A stretch of 64,000 nucleotides of DNA from Bog-756 sp963753905 (lineage in GTDB: Bacteria > Actinomycetota > Acidimicrobiia > Acidimicrobiales > RAAP-2): the NCBI GenBank assembly GCA_963753905.1, contig CAVWDZ010000001.1, forward strand, positions 1,860,001 to 1,924,000. The letters are read 5' to 3'. The notes under the pieces are model-generated. The model was not told where the DNA came from. It saw only the letters and a list, made by a program, of their open reading frames with translations, and searched no databases. The translations under genes were made by a program, and so were the position numbers. This document shows, in pieces, positions 50,644-60,937 of the stretch. The first letter of the stretch is position 1, and each line of letters begins with the position of its first letter.

Positions 50644-52707
50644 ATGATCGGCTCGGAGTCCTCCATCTTCAGCGCTCTCTCGTTCGTCTTCGCCCTACTG
50701 GCCGTCGCCGTGATTCCGTTCTGCATGATCGGCGACCTGGGGAGCGCCCGTGCGATCGTGTGCTCCACACTGCTGACCGCGGGCATCGTCGGTGTGGGCG
50801 GCCTGATCATGGTCGAGACGGGCTTCTGGCATCCAGCACCACTGGCTTGGGGAATTGCGGTGTTCGCCGTGGCGCTCGACGCGTATCTGCTTCGGACCAA
50901 CGGTCTCGCCCTGCCTCCGCCGAAGGCGGCCAGGTCTGTTCCGGCGCTCTCTCCGCTGGAGTCCGTCCCCACTCCGGCGATGTGGTCAGACAAAGTGCAT
51001 TCACATCGAGGGGCGCAAAGAATTGGTCTCACCGATCGCGTTATCCTTGCCAGTCTCGTCGTCGGGTGGGGGATGGTGCTTGGCGCCGATCTCACAACCG
51101 CTGGTCTGGTCCCGAGTCGCACTGGATCCCTTGGACAGTTCCCGATCGTCTGGTTCGTCGGGATCACACTCTTCGTTGCGACGACCATCCTCTCGATGTG
51201 GTCACGGAGCGACCTCACATGGTGGGCGATCGCATCTCTTCTGATCGCTCTGACCCTCACTCCGTCGATCCTCTATTCCCTCCCGCGTCTCCCCTGGGTC
51301 GCCAAACACGTCGGAGTCGCCAGCTATCTCGACCTACACCACCACGTCGACAACTCGATCGACATTTACCAGAATTGGCCCGCCTTTTTCGCCTCCGCCG
51401 CCTGGCTCTGCGATGTGCTCCGGATTGGTGATCCCATGTCACTCGCCCGATGGTGGACGCCGGCGGCCGACCTCGCCACCCTCGGAGCCTTCTACCTGCT
51501 GGCACGCCACTTCCTCATCGACAGCTTTCGGCTGGCATTCGCATGCACCATTTTCGTGCTCGCCAATACCGTCGGCCAGGATTACTTTTCTCCCCAATCG
51601 GCTGCATACTTCCTGGCCATAGGCCTATTCGGCATCGCAGTATGGAATCCGACGACGATTCATGCCCGCTACCTTCGTGTCGGTGTCGGCGTGCTGACCG
51701 CCCTGCTCATGGCGGTGACTCATCAGATCACCCCGTACATGACCGGGCTCGCCCTCGTTGTTCTGCTTCTCTTCCGAATCAGCAGGGCAATCTGGCTTCC
51801 CATCGTCACGGTGGTTCCCGCCGGCATCTGGGCCGGTCTCCACAGCTCCGTGCTCCGGAACCACGTCGGCTCTGCCCAAGTCGGGAAGCTCTCCAACTTT
51901 GCTCCGCCGGGTGGTGGTCCGGCCAGTGGACACGCCCTGAATGTGGTGCTCGCCGATGTCAGCACGTTCGGTGCGGTGGGCATAGTGGGCCTACTGGCGC
52001 TGTTCGCCCTCGTCACGACCCGGGACCGGACCCGGACAGCGCTAGCCGTCTGTGCAGCGGTCCCGGCATTCCTTCCGCTGGTCAACGGCTATGGGAACGA
52101 GGCGGTCTTTCGGATGATCCTCTTCGCCCTCCCCTGGCTGGCGATACTGGCGGCGAGTTGGCATGCCCGGACCGGCGCCGCTCAGAACATCCTTCAATTC
52201 CTCATCGTGCCCGCGACTGTGGCGACCCTCACTACCTCCTACATCGTCGCCTCGTTCAGTACCGATGGTGCGTACGTCAACGAGCCGGGAACGCTGACTC
52301 TCGAGCGACTCTTCGAGCATCAGGCACCGGACAACTCTGTACTTGTGCTCTTCGGCGCCAACGAGGCCCCGGTTCTTTCGACCGCCCGCTATCCGGACTT
52401 CACCTTTCTGACAAAGAGCTTCACTTCGCAGGAGACCCCCACACAGGCTGCGGTGAGTACCATCGATACGACATTATCGGGCTTTCCCCGACGTCCGGCC
52501 TACTACCTCATGGTGACCACCAGCGGCCAGAACTACTTGGAACAATGGGATGGCGTGAGTCCCGAGAGATGGCACATGATGACCGCCGGTATCACTACCG
52601 TCGGAGTGTGGCACGAAGTTGCCAGCAACCAGTCGGCGACCCTCTACCGACTCGACATTTCGCAGGTTCGGGCAGACATCAACGCCCGTCCGCCTCCGAC
52701 GCCATGA
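50644..52707 (+). CDS. Polytopic membrane protein, GT-C-like, surface glycan island
   Basis: 687 residues with about twelve or more hydrophobic helices. The large central loop YLDLHHHVDNSIDIYQNWPA and the QDYFSPQSAAYF segment suggest an extracytoplasmic active region as in GT-C-type glycosyltransferases or polymerases. A C-terminal soluble tail follows (GVWHEVASNQSATLYRLD). I do not recognise a named family. It is the only plus-strand gene of the island and converges with the methyltransferase gene. Confidence 0.7.
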   Translation: MIGSESSIFSALSFVFALLAVAVIPFCMIGDLGSARAIVCSTLLTAGIVGVGGLIMVETGFWHPAPLAWGIAVFAVALDAYLLRTNGLALPPPKAARSVPALSPLESVPTPAMWSDKVHSHRGAQRIGLTDRVILASLVVGWGMVLGADLTTAGLVPSRTGSLGQFPIVWFVGITLFVATTILSMWSRSDLTWWAIASLLIALTLTPSILYSLPRLPWVAKHVGVASYLDLHHHVDNSIDIYQNWPAFFASAAWLCDVLRIGDPMSLARWWTPAADLATLGAFYLLARHFLIDSFRLAFACTIFVLANTVGQDYFSPQSAAYFLAIGLFGIAVWNPTTIHARYLRVGVGVLTALLMAVTHQITPYMTGLALVVLLLFRISRAIWLPIVTVVPAGIWAGLHSSVLRNHVGSAQVGKLSNFAPPGGGPASGHALNVVLADVSTFGAVGIVGLLALFALVTTRDRTRTALAVCAAVPAFLPLVNGYGNEAVFRMILFALPWLAILAASWHARTGAAQNILQFLIVPATVATLTTSYIVASFSTDGAYVNEPGTLTLERLFEHQAPDNSVLVLFGANEAPVLSTARYPDFTFLTKSFTSQETPTQAAVSTIDTTLSGFPRRPAYYLMVTTSGQNYLEQWDGVSPERWHMMTAGITTVGVWHEVASNQSATLYRLDISQVRADINARPPPTP

Positions 52708-52784
52708 ACGTACGGTCACAACTGCGTGACTTTCCCTCTTATCGGTTGGTCGAGGACAGCCATCGAACGCTTGCGTGAATCTGG

Positions 52785-53576
52785 TCAGAGATCACGCTTC
52801 CGAATGACGCAGAGCTCTTCTTGACCAGCGACGAAACGAGGTCGCGCTCGCTTCCCGCGGAGCATCGCTCGGAGACGTGTGATCCCGCTGCTGGCGGTAA
52901 CTGCGGGGCAGTGAAAGGCAACTGATTCGATTGTGCCGCGGATGTCCTCGGGACGGTTCAGAGCATTTGGGATGGGGAACCGGCCGCTCACCTCAAACTC
53001 TCGAAAGACCCTACGTGTGTTGAGGCACTCGTGGTTCGAGTACCGGTTGTCCATACCGTCGCCCTGACCATTGGCCAGCAAATCCTCGATGAAGTAGAGG
53101 CCGCCCGGCGCAAGATAGGGAAAGAGCCAAGAGAAGGAGATCTGCTGATGGTCCGGACGGTGGCTACCGTCGTCGACGATCACATCCAGTGTCGTGATCT
53201 GATGGCGATCGAGGAACGACTCGAGTTGTCCGGGATCACCCTGATCCACCACTGCCGTCGCGACTCGATTGTTGTCCAAGAAGCCCGCCGGATTGATATC
53301 GATGCCAAATATGTTCGCCTTCGAGAGGTATCGGTACCACATACGCAGAGACGCACCGCCTTGCGCGTTCTTCCCCTGCGCAATTTCCGCGTGCCATTCC
53401 GGCCCTTCCACTCCCAGGCCGATCTCGAGGAACGTGATGGGCTTGTCCCTCAGTGGATCAAGGTACACACTGTAAACATCAGTGTAATTGTGGGCGGCCC
53501 AACCGTCTGTCGGCCCGATCGTGCCTTTGTCAGTTCCCTCCTCATCGGCAATTGACGAAAGAGACATCCGACCCAT
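52785..53576 (-). CDS. Class I SAM-dependent methyltransferase
   Basis: 263 residues from ATG 53576, four bases after GGAGGA; ATG 53579 and an ATG inside the purine stretch are alternatives. Start segment SLSSIADEEGTDKGTIGPTD and SAM motif TFLEIGLGVEGPEW, then GIDINPAGFLDNN and DVIVDDGSHRPDHQQ. This pattern occurs in sugar- or rhamnose-O-methyltransferases of glycan and antibiotic pathways (tetracenomycin-type). Last gene of the glycan run. Confidence 0.85.
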   Translation of the reverse strand: MGRMSLSSIADEEGTDKGTIGPTDGWAAHNYTDVYSVYLDPLRDKPITFLEIGLGVEGPEWHAEIAQGKNAQGGASLRMWYRYLSKANIFGIDINPAGFLDNNRVATAVVDQGDPGQLESFLDRHQITTLDVIVDDGSHRPDHQQISFSWLFPYLAPGGLYFIEDLLANGQGDGMDNRYSNHECLNTRRVFREFEVSGRFPIPNALNRPEDIRGTIESVAFHCPAVTASSGITRLRAMLRGKRARPRFVAGQEELCVIRKRDL

Positions 53577-53667
53577 CATTTCCTCCTCCATTCCCCCGGC
53601 TCCGTCATCACCAGTCCGACCGCTCCTGGGCCGGGCGAGACACGCGGGCCGACGTACGCATGTCTGT

Positions 53668-54600
53668 TCACAACTCCCATCGTTCGTTTGTGCGCTGCAC
53701 TTCCTCACCCAATCGTCGTGACCTTGCGATATGGGCACACACCCGTGTCTCCGGAACCACGATCATCTCTGTGGCTCGCTCGAGCCAGCTGCCATCCGGC
53801 TCCAATCCCAGAAACCTCGCAATCCGGGCGAGCTGGCTAGCTGGATCAGAAACCAATTCATCGTATTTGAGATTGAGCAAGCGATCGCCGAGTTCACCTC
53901 GGTGCACCTCGACTTCATTCACACTCAGCAGCCACTCGCAGAGCCCGCGTTCTCGATCATCCGGGACTCGATCTACTTCGTCGTCGAGATAACGGCGCTC
54001 GACAGCGACGTCACAAAGCACCCGCCATTTGTTATCGTTCAACCCCCACCACAGGTTGTAGCGGTAGCGACCGGCAATGGGATAAGACTGTTCGGCTACC
54101 GACTTGATGGATGCCGCAACTCGCCACCCGTCACGAACGATATGGATGAACCGTGCCGACGGATCGAGCGCCGCCAGAAACCCGAGTCTGAATGCGTGCT
54201 CAGGGCTCTTGTCGAGGAGAAGGCTCGTCCTGGTACGAAACATGCCTTGAAATCGGCGGATCGCTCGGTCATTGAGATCGCCCGCCTCCAAGAGCGCTCC
54301 TCCGGTCTTGAGCCGATAGCGGTGCCACAGGTCGGTTCTTTCGTCGACCATGGCCCACCGGCCCTGCGGCTCGTAGAGGTATGTGACATCGGGGTGGGTC
54401 GCCAAGAGATCGCCGAGGATGCTGGTTCCGGACCGTCCGCACCCAAGAAGAAACACGCGCTGGAACTGCTCGGGACTGGCGAATCGAATTGTTGCCTTCG
54501 CGAGATCATATCGTGCGCGTGTATTTTCACGCAGCAGATAGAGCCTGAAGAAGCGGGATCGATCGAAGAACCGATCCCGTCTTCGTACTTGGACATCCAC
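53668..54600 (-). CDS. Sulfotransferase
   Basis: 310 residues. The PAPS-binding 5' loop is FLLGCGRSGTSILGDLL and the 3' phosphate region is FIHIVRDGWRVAASI; the C-terminal FLGLEPDGSWLERA is also typical. It should transfer sulfate to a carbohydrate of the surface polymer. GTG at 54600 with AAGGAG ten bases upstream, or TTG at 54606, are the likely starts. It lies between the flippase and methyltransferase genes. Confidence 0.87.
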   Translation of the reverse strand: MDVQVRRRDRFFDRSRFFRLYLLRENTRARYDLAKATIRFASPEQFQRVFLLGCGRSGTSILGDLLATHPDVTYLYEPQGRWAMVDERTDLWHRYRLKTGGALLEAGDLNDRAIRRFQGMFRTRTSLLLDKSPEHAFRLGFLAALDPSARFIHIVRDGWRVAASIKSVAEQSYPIAGRYRYNLWWGLNDNKWRVLCDVAVERRYLDDEVDRVPDDRERGLCEWLLSVNEVEVHRGELGDRLLNLKYDELVSDPASQLARIARFLGLEPDGSWLERATEMIVVPETRVCAHIARSRRLGEEVQRTNERWEL

Positions 54601-54706
54601 GGGCAATTGGCTCCTTCGACCGACTGCCGCTTCCCCCACAGCCCTCACCACGAGGCGCGACCCGGTCTTCGTGACACCAGGGGTTTCCCAGCACGTTCCC
54701 GACTCA

Positions 54707-56389
54707 TCACATCGCGTCGTGGCCCCCTTCCGGACGGTCCACCCCCGCCCCTTCCCTCGACATCGGTCCACCGAATCGCACCGTACCCCGGAATGCCGGT
54801 GTCGCAATCTGGCGCCGGGTCACCAGGTCCCGATCGCCTCGTCTGGCGTTGTTGATCAGCAATACCGCCCAGGCTCCGCAGATGAGAAGCGCCGCGCAGC
54901 GAATTCCCACCACGACATTGCTCTCGGGGAGGTAGAGCGTGGCAAGACCCGTGGCGGCGATGGCCGCGAGCGCCCCTACAATTCGTGGAGGAGGTGCCGG
55001 GAGCCGCGTAATGGGCCGAACGGCTGCCGTCAGTACCAGTGCTTGGATACTAAAGGCGATCAGGTTCGCGACGGCCGATCCCAATGGGCCCCAGAACGGA
55101 ACAAGCGCGACATTCACTGCAATCGTCACCACCGACGCCACTCCGGCGGCGACGGCGATGCCCCGGGGTTTCCGGCGAGACAGGAGGACCCGAGTGCAGC
55201 TCGCGGAGATGACGATCGGGATTGTTGCCAGAGCGATGAAATAGGTCACCAGGCGGAGGCTGGAGGTGTGGAAGTCAGGTGGGGCAATCATCGGGAGCAA
55301 GATGGGGACCACCACGATCAGGCCGAGGAGAACCGGAGCGATGACGGCCAGACTCTCATCCCTGACCCTGGCGACGACGTTCCAACGCTCCCTGTCGTCG
55401 CGGATGGCAAAGATCGCCGGAGCCCAGGATTGATTCACAAATGTCAACAGCAACGAAACTGCGGCGCCGATCGTGAACGCAACTTGATAGCGCCCGGTTG
55501 CCGCTGGTCCCAAGTCAATTTGCAGGACAAAGCGATCTCCGGCATTGACAACGAAGATCGCCAGCCCCCCGAGAACGACCGGGAGCCCGAGGCGAATAGC
55601 TCGCCACAGGGGCTCGTACGACACCAGCCCGCCCCAGCGCGGACGACACAAGGCAACGCCAATGGCCAGACCCAGGCACTGGGCAATCACGCCACCCCAG
55701 GCATAATCAACAGCGGTACGATGACCGACCAGGATCAGACCAATTCCGAGAATCTGCCCCCCGACAGCTGTGACGAAGCTCAGGACGGTGAAGGCACCAA
55801 GTCGATCTTCAGCTCGCAGGAAGCCCAGCATTGCCAGACAGGCACCCGCCGGAGCCGTCCACAGGATCGTGGGGACCACAACACCAGTGAATCCTCCGAA
55901 TCCGAGCTCCCCGGCCCACAGTCCCCCGGTGAAATAGACGACTGTCGTCACAAGTGCCGCGATCCCCATGGACACGGCGAGCAGTCCACGCGATTCGGAG
56001 TTGTCGCCCCGATGCGAACCTTCGGAATGAGCCAGTACGACCGCCTGGTCGATACCGAACACCGCGATCACCATCAGGAGCTGATGGAGCGCGATTGCAG
56101 CTGACACCCGACCGAACTGATCGGGGCCCAACAGATGAGCCAACAGTGGGGAGATCGCCGTCAGTACGGTGATCTGGAGGGACCAGATGACAACGTAGAG
56201 CAATCCTCGTCCGAAGAGCTTCGACATCACATCAGAGCCCGCAGAGGTGAGTGCGGTGTCGCCGCCTGCACCCAGATCGCACGTCGCGTTCCCCGAGGAT
56301 TCCGAGGTGGGCCCGGTCTGCAGCATCGCCGGCACTGATCCCAGCTCGGCAACACCCGTCGTCCGGATTCCTCCCTCGTCCGCCGTCAC
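54707..56389 (-). CDS. Polysaccharide flippase, Wzx/MOP type
   Basis: 560 residues with about 12-14 hydrophobic helices (LLYVVIWSLQITVLTAISPL at helix 1; PLWRAIRLGLPVVLGGLAIF mid-protein). The pattern fits MOP-superfamily flippases that move lipid-linked glycans. The GTG start at 56389 overlaps the stop of the branching-enzyme gene (GTGA). About 25 charged residues end the protein. Confidence 0.88.
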   Translation of the reverse strand: MTADEGGIRTTGVAELGSVPAMLQTGPTSESSGNATCDLGAGGDTALTSAGSDVMSKLFGRGLLYVVIWSLQITVLTAISPLLAHLLGPDQFGRVSAAIALHQLLMVIAVFGIDQAVVLAHSEGSHRGDNSESRGLLAVSMGIAALVTTVVYFTGGLWAGELGFGGFTGVVVPTILWTAPAGACLAMLGFLRAEDRLGAFTVLSFVTAVGGQILGIGLILVGHRTAVDYAWGGVIAQCLGLAIGVALCRPRWGGLVSYEPLWRAIRLGLPVVLGGLAIFVVNAGDRFVLQIDLGPAATGRYQVAFTIGAAVSLLLTFVNQSWAPAIFAIRDDRERWNVVARVRDESLAVIAPVLLGLIVVVPILLPMIAPPDFHTSSLRLVTYFIALATIPIVISASCTRVLLSRRKPRGIAVAAGVASVVTIAVNVALVPFWGPLGSAVANLIAFSIQALVLTAAVRPITRLPAPPPRIVGALAAIAATGLATLYLPESNVVVGIRCAALLICGAWAVLLINNARRGDRDLVTRRQIATPAFRGTVRFGGPMSREGAGVDRPEGGHDAM

Positions 56390-57258
56390 TGCAGTTGCCC
56401 ATCCAGGTACTCCAGGAGCCCTGAGCTCATCCCTGAAGAGAATTTCCTCGCGAACATCGGTTTGGTCCCCGAAGTGGTCGGCACGTCCCGGGCTCTCGTG
56501 ATCGACTCCCGATGGTTGTGAGTCAGCCATTGCGGGCTCTTCCGATGAAGACCACCCCAGTCGATGAACCAGCAATTGGCATCGACGAGATCGCCGTCCC
56601 GGCGCGTGACCAGCTCTGGGCTTGTGAGCACCGACGGTACAAAGGTCTCGTCCGGAATCCAGACATGGCGCCAATATCTGATGATGTCGTCGCGAGTGTC
56701 CCGGACCCTCAGAAGTTCTTCTGCGTGCCGCCTGCACAAGACCCGTTGAGCTCCTCCACCCGCAGGAACCACCCCATCGGGAATGGCGCGCCGGACTGGA
56801 ATCCGCACCATGTGTCTCTTCATCGGCTTGTGCCAGTACTCGAAGCGGTTGATGCCGCCCGACGGTCCCCATTTGCTTTGGGGCAGTGTGAAGTAGTGCA
56901 AGATGCTCTGATCTCGCCGAGCTGCCAGTTCCGCCGCGATGACTTCAGCAGGCACAATGGGGTAGTCGGCACCTGACAACACGACGATGTGCTCGATACT
57001 CGGGGAACGCAGAGCAATAGCGATGCCCCTCAGCTCGGCCGATACCAATCCCCAACTAGCCCACGCGGTGTGCTCTTCGGAGATGAACACAGTCGAGGGC
57101 TCCACCGCGTTCTTCATGGCGTCGACAACGTGACGAGGCGCACCTCGATCGCAATGAAGGACCACGAGAAACGGCTTCAGCGCCCTCGTCAGGCGGCCGA
57201 CTTGCAGAGGATCGTTATGTGCCAGGACGACACACGCCACTCGAGGCTCGTCTGGCAT
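56386..57258 (-). CDS. GT14 core-2/I-branching-type glycosyltransferase
   Basis: 290 residues. ACVVLAHNDPLQVGRLTRAL, VLHCDRGAP, ISEEHTAWASWGLVSAEL and VVLSGADYPIVP are the GT14 signature blocks, as in bacterial N-acetylglucosaminyl- or xylosyltransferases. WRHVWIPDETFVPSVL carries the catalytic Glu region. The ATG shares one base with the stop of the upstream GT2 gene (TGATG). Confidence 0.9.
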   Translation of the reverse strand: MPDEPRVACVVLAHNDPLQVGRLTRALKPFLVVLHCDRGAPRHVVDAMKNAVEPSTVFISEEHTAWASWGLVSAELRGIAIALRSPSIEHIVVLSGADYPIVPAEVIAAELAARRDQSILHYFTLPQSKWGPSGGINRFEYWHKPMKRHMVRIPVRRAIPDGVVPAGGGAQRVLCRRHAEELLRVRDTRDDIIRYWRHVWIPDETFVPSVLTSPELVTRRDGDLVDANCWFIDWGGLHRKSPQWLTHNHRESITRARDVPTTSGTKPMFARKFSSGMSSGLLEYLDGQLQ

Positions 57259-58550
57259 CACGATGTCCCGGTTCGAAGCGGGTCGGAACTGTCGACGCGG
57301 TCGCGCCACCTCTCCAATCCCAGCGCTATCCCTCCGTACGCGAGGCCCGCCGCCTCAATTGCATGAAGCATGAGTGTTCCGCCACCCTTCGACCCACTGG
57401 TCCTCAGATCGATCAATCGGCTGGCACCGGCGAGCGTGCTCCGCGCCACCGGCAAGAGTCCGTCGCGCATCGCTGCGGACACCAAATAGGCGCTCAGACC
57501 ACTTCCGTACCCGAACACCTGCATGCGCAGCGCCGACGGGCTGGACCGGTGAATATGCCAGACAATCGATCTCGGGACGCTTGCAATCTCTCCTCCGGAA
57601 CGAAGGGTTCGCACGAATGCATCAAGGTCTTCGCCCCCCCTCGTGCGAGTTCCTGCACCCAGCGCAGGATCGAAACCCCCCAAGGTCAGCAGGTACTCTC
57701 GGTCGACGGCGAAGTTCGCTCCGGTACCGAACACTCCGGCCCGATAGGGGAACCCTGCGATCGCGCGTGAGCTGGCACTCAAGCCGTAGATCTGTGCGTC
57801 GAACGATTCTCCCCATTGGACCCGGCGCTCGAACTCGAACTGTTCGAACGTCTCCAGTTCCCCGGGCGGGACCAGCCCGGTGGCAATCCTCACATTGCGG
57901 TGCCGGTCGAAAGGCTCACGAATGGCTTGAAGCCAGTTCTGGTCCGGAAGCGTGTCATCGTCGACAAACGCGATCACGTCCTCGGTCAACAATCGAAGCG
58001 CTGCATTGCGTGCGCGAGACAGGCCAGGAACGGGCTCCACGATCCGCTCGACGGGCGCGCCCTCTGTGGCGAACCCGGCCACTACCTCGGCTGTCGCCTC
58101 CGATTTCGGCGCGTTGTCGATGACGATGATCCGGGCATCCGCAGAGGCCTGAACGACATGTTGCAGCGCTCTGCTCAGGAGACCGGGACGCTCCCTTGTT
58201 GCAATGACGACTGCACAGGTATGTGACCACCGACGATGAGGTGCCACGCCATCTGGTGCACTTGTGCTCGATGCGGGCTGCACCCAGCGATCGATGACCC
58301 TGTCTCGGACCTCGGTTCTCGTCAGTCCGCGGAGATCGTCCAGGTTCACCCAACCGCGTGGTGTGCTGTCCTCATCGACCACGAGGATCGATGCCGCTGA
58401 GTAGTCGATCTTCCAGGGCTGCGATACGTCCTCCAGCCGAATCGTTCCGCCTCGGCGGAGGCATGCCACCCACCGTCGATCGATCGCGCTGTGGCCGCAC
58501 TCGGGGCTCAGGTCCAGTACCGGGGCGCCGGCGCCTTGCGGATCAGTCAT
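57258..58550 (-). CDS. GT2 family glycosyltransferase with N-terminal extension
   Basis: About 430 residues. A GT2 domain starts near residue 110: CAVVIATRERPGLLSRALQH, VIDNAPKSEAT, PGLSRARNAAL, AFVDDDTLPDQNWL (D-x-D metal motif) and TRGGEDLDAF. The N-terminal 100 residues include DLSPECGHSAI and DDLRGLTRTEVRDRV, a domain I cannot name. Start ATG 58550 (or 58559). It overlaps the upstream gene by 8 bases. Confidence 0.88.
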   Translation of the reverse strand: MTDPQGAGAPVLDLSPECGHSAIDRRWVACLRRGGTIRLEDVSQPWKIDYSAASILVVDEDSTPRGWVNLDDLRGLTRTEVRDRVIDRWVQPASSTSAPDGVAPHRRWSHTCAVVIATRERPGLLSRALQHVVQASADARIIVIDNAPKSEATAEVVAGFATEGAPVERIVEPVPGLSRARNAALRLLTEDVIAFVDDDTLPDQNWLQAIREPFDRHRNVRIATGLVPPGELETFEQFEFERRVQWGESFDAQIYGLSASSRAIAGFPYRAGVFGTGANFAVDREYLLTLGGFDPALGAGTRTRGGEDLDAFVRTLRSGGEIASVPRSIVWHIHRSSPSALRMQVFGYGSGLSAYLVSAAMRDGLLPVARSTLAGASRLIDLRTSGSKGGGTLMLHAIEAAGLAYGGIALGLERWRDRVDSSDPLRTGTS

Positions 58551-60927
58551 GGACGCCATTCAGACTGGTCACCCGGAAGTCCACCCCGGCACGGGACTGT
58601 CGCAGGGTGTCGATGGACTTGCTCCAATACTCGCGGTAGCCATGGTGCTGCTGCCTCACGTACCGAGGATCAGGAACGGCACTCCCAATGAGAAAAGCGA
58701 GAGCATTGAGCAGTGGGAGCCGGGCAACCCAGCCCACAGGATGACGGGTCAGGACTGTCGAATGCGACCAACCGAGCGCGTGGAGGCGCGCCACCGCCAG
58801 CGGCGGGCAGGATACGAGCCGGGATGGATGGCTGACAGGTTCGGTCCGGAATTCGTCCAGGGTCGCTCCCATGAGCTTGCCGAGCCATCGGAGCTCGTAC
58901 TCCTCGAATGCGTTCAAGAACACGCGCCTACCGAGCAGATCATCGTATCGATAGAGATCGCGCAGGCTCACAAGGCTGGCATCGGCCTTGTACAGGTCAT
59001 TCAAGATGGCCAATCCGGCGATCACGGCCCCGTCCTCGACTCGAGGGAAGCGAACGGGGACGCCGGCTACCTCACCTGCGATCGAATTGTTCATCAGTCT
59101 CCTGAATGAGAGCTTGGAACCGAAGTACCAGGGAGGAATTCGATGATGCAGGTCGATTGCCCCCCCCTGTGGGTTGCGCAAGTTCACTCCCTCGCGGCAG
59201 TAGCGGTCGAACCACGGCCAAGGGGGCGACATCAGTGGTCTGAAGCCGATGGATTCCAGGACACCCATCGACGTCGCAAAATCAGGAGCATCGACGAGGA
59301 CATCGATGTCACTGAACGATCGAGACGAATATCGGGGATGCAGTCGGGCGACCGTGGGACCCTTGAAGACCAGGTAGGGCAGTCCATGCGCGTTCATCGT
59401 GGCCAGAGCTGGGGCTGTGCTTGCCATGACACGAAGCGGCACGAGAGAGGAGTCCACCACCGCCTCGCGGAGGGCGCTCACCAGCTCCATGGGAGCGTGC
59501 GAGTTTGAACGGCCCACCCGTTCGAACGCAGGGAGGGCGAGACGCTGCGCGACGATCTCCGGTACGGCCGCTTCCCACTGCCTCCAGTCCTCCGGCGACC
59601 GCCGGTCTTCATCTGCAGGGGACGCGCACCGTCTCAGGGGGTCAGGTACGCACTCCATCAACTCGGAGAGGGCGGACAGCTGCCACATTTTCTTCGGTGA
59701 CGGTTCGTGCCACTGGTCCGCGTCTCGACGATGTTGTTCGTTTGGTGTGCATTCAGCCCGGTCACGCTTGCCTGACCACGGGGCTGTGATGGAATCGAGC
59801 ACGGCCGTGACCTCACGTGCCTGCCCTTCAAGGGTGAATCGCGCCTTCACGCTCGCGGCTCCGTTGCCGATGACGAGCTTACGGAGATCACGGTCCGTGA
59901 GAATCGACTCGATCGAGCGGGCCAACGAACGAACGTCGTTCATCGTGGCGAGCATGCCCGAAACTCGATGAGAAATGATGTCCCTGACACCGGCGGCCGG
60001 GTAGGCGACCACCGGACACCCCGTGGCTTGTGCTTCCAGGATGCCCAATGGCATCCCCTCCACCCTGCCGGCGAGGACGTAGAGATCCGAGTTTCGGAGA
60101 ATCGCCTGAATGTCCTCACGTTGCCCGAGGAAGCGGATCCGGTCCCCGAGCAGCTCATGTCCCATCTCGATGACGGCTTCGGCGTAGTCATGATCCGAGG
60201 TGGTGTCGCCTACCACGGCCAGAGTTGCAGATCGCAGGGGGCCCTCGAGAGAACCGGTGGCACGGATGACGTGGTCTACCTGTTTCACTTCGTCGAGCCT
60301 GCAGATGCAGACGATCACCGGCTCATCGGGATGGGCCGTTAGTTCGGCCCGGAGCGAAGCAGACCTTGGGCCGGGTGAGAAGCACTTCAGATCGACCCCG
60401 TTGTGAACGACACTGATCCGAGCTGAGGTTCCCAGGTTCGCTACAACGTCGGTACTCACGGCGATGGCCGCTTGCGACAGCCCGATGGCGGCTCGGAGTG
60501 CGAGCGACGGCAACCCTGTCGGAACCTCCTCATGGATGTAAAGGGCGGTCGGAATTCCCGTCAAGTGACCAGCAATTGCGACGTCGAAATGCGTCCAGAA
60601 GGAGTTGGCCAGCAGGGCCGTGGCGTTGCACTCCTCCGCCACCTCGGCGATCCATCGAGCCCTTCGTGCAAGCTTCGCCGTGCTACGGGTCAGCGGGAGT
60701 GGCGATATCCGTCCGGAGCCTGACCGGGCACTGGCTTCGAGATCGGGTAGATCGAATGTCTTACTTTCAGTGATCGCGCGCCACGCTGACCCGAACGAGC
60801 CTGACGCCGGCGTCGCGAGCGACAATTCATAGCCGGAGTCGACCAGATAGGGAGCGATGCGGAGGATGCAACGCTGTGCGCCCCAGGTTCCGACACCGTC
60901 GTCGACAATCAGCAATCTGTTCTTCAT
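58543..60927 (-). CDS. GT4 glycosyltransferase fused to a nucleotidyltransferase-like domain
   Basis: 794 residues. N-terminal 380 residues are a GT4 enzyme: LLIVDDGVGTWGAQRCILRI, SVVHNGVDLKCFSPG, ICRLDEVKQVDHVIRA and the donor site GRVEGMPLGILEAQATGCPV. From about 440, a second module shows LPYLVFKGPTVARLHP and RSFSDIDVLVDAPDFA, the NTP_transf_5-type nucleotidyltransferase pattern (S-D-I-D-V-L). The join is a charged linker. The start is ATG 60927, 10 bases after the GT2 gene stop. Function of the second part in glycan assembly is unknown. Confidence 0.87.
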   Translation of the reverse strand: MKNRLLIVDDGVGTWGAQRCILRIAPYLVDSGYELSLATPASGSFGSAWRAITESKTFDLPDLEASARSGSGRISPLPLTRSTAKLARRARWIAEVAEECNATALLANSFWTHFDVAIAGHLTGIPTALYIHEEVPTGLPSLALRAAIGLSQAAIAVSTDVVANLGTSARISVVHNGVDLKCFSPGPRSASLRAELTAHPDEPVIVCICRLDEVKQVDHVIRATGSLEGPLRSATLAVVGDTTSDHDYAEAVIEMGHELLGDRIRFLGQREDIQAILRNSDLYVLAGRVEGMPLGILEAQATGCPVVAYPAAGVRDIISHRVSGMLATMNDVRSLARSIESILTDRDLRKLVIGNGAASVKARFTLEGQAREVTAVLDSITAPWSGKRDRAECTPNEQHRRDADQWHEPSPKKMWQLSALSELMECVPDPLRRCASPADEDRRSPEDWRQWEAAVPEIVAQRLALPAFERVGRSNSHAPMELVSALREAVVDSSLVPLRVMASTAPALATMNAHGLPYLVFKGPTVARLHPRYSSRSFSDIDVLVDAPDFATSMGVLESIGFRPLMSPPWPWFDRYCREGVNLRNPQGGAIDLHHRIPPWYFGSKLSFRRLMNNSIAGEVAGVPVRFPRVEDGAVIAGLAILNDLYKADASLVSLRDLYRYDDLLGRRVFLNAFEEYELRWLGKLMGATLDEFRTEPVSHPSRLVSCPPLAVARLHALGWSHSTVLTRHPVGWVARLPLLNALAFLIGSAVPDPRYVRQQHHGYREYWSKSIDTLRQSRAGVDFRVTSLNGVHD

Positions 60928-60937
60928 GAGGCCCACT

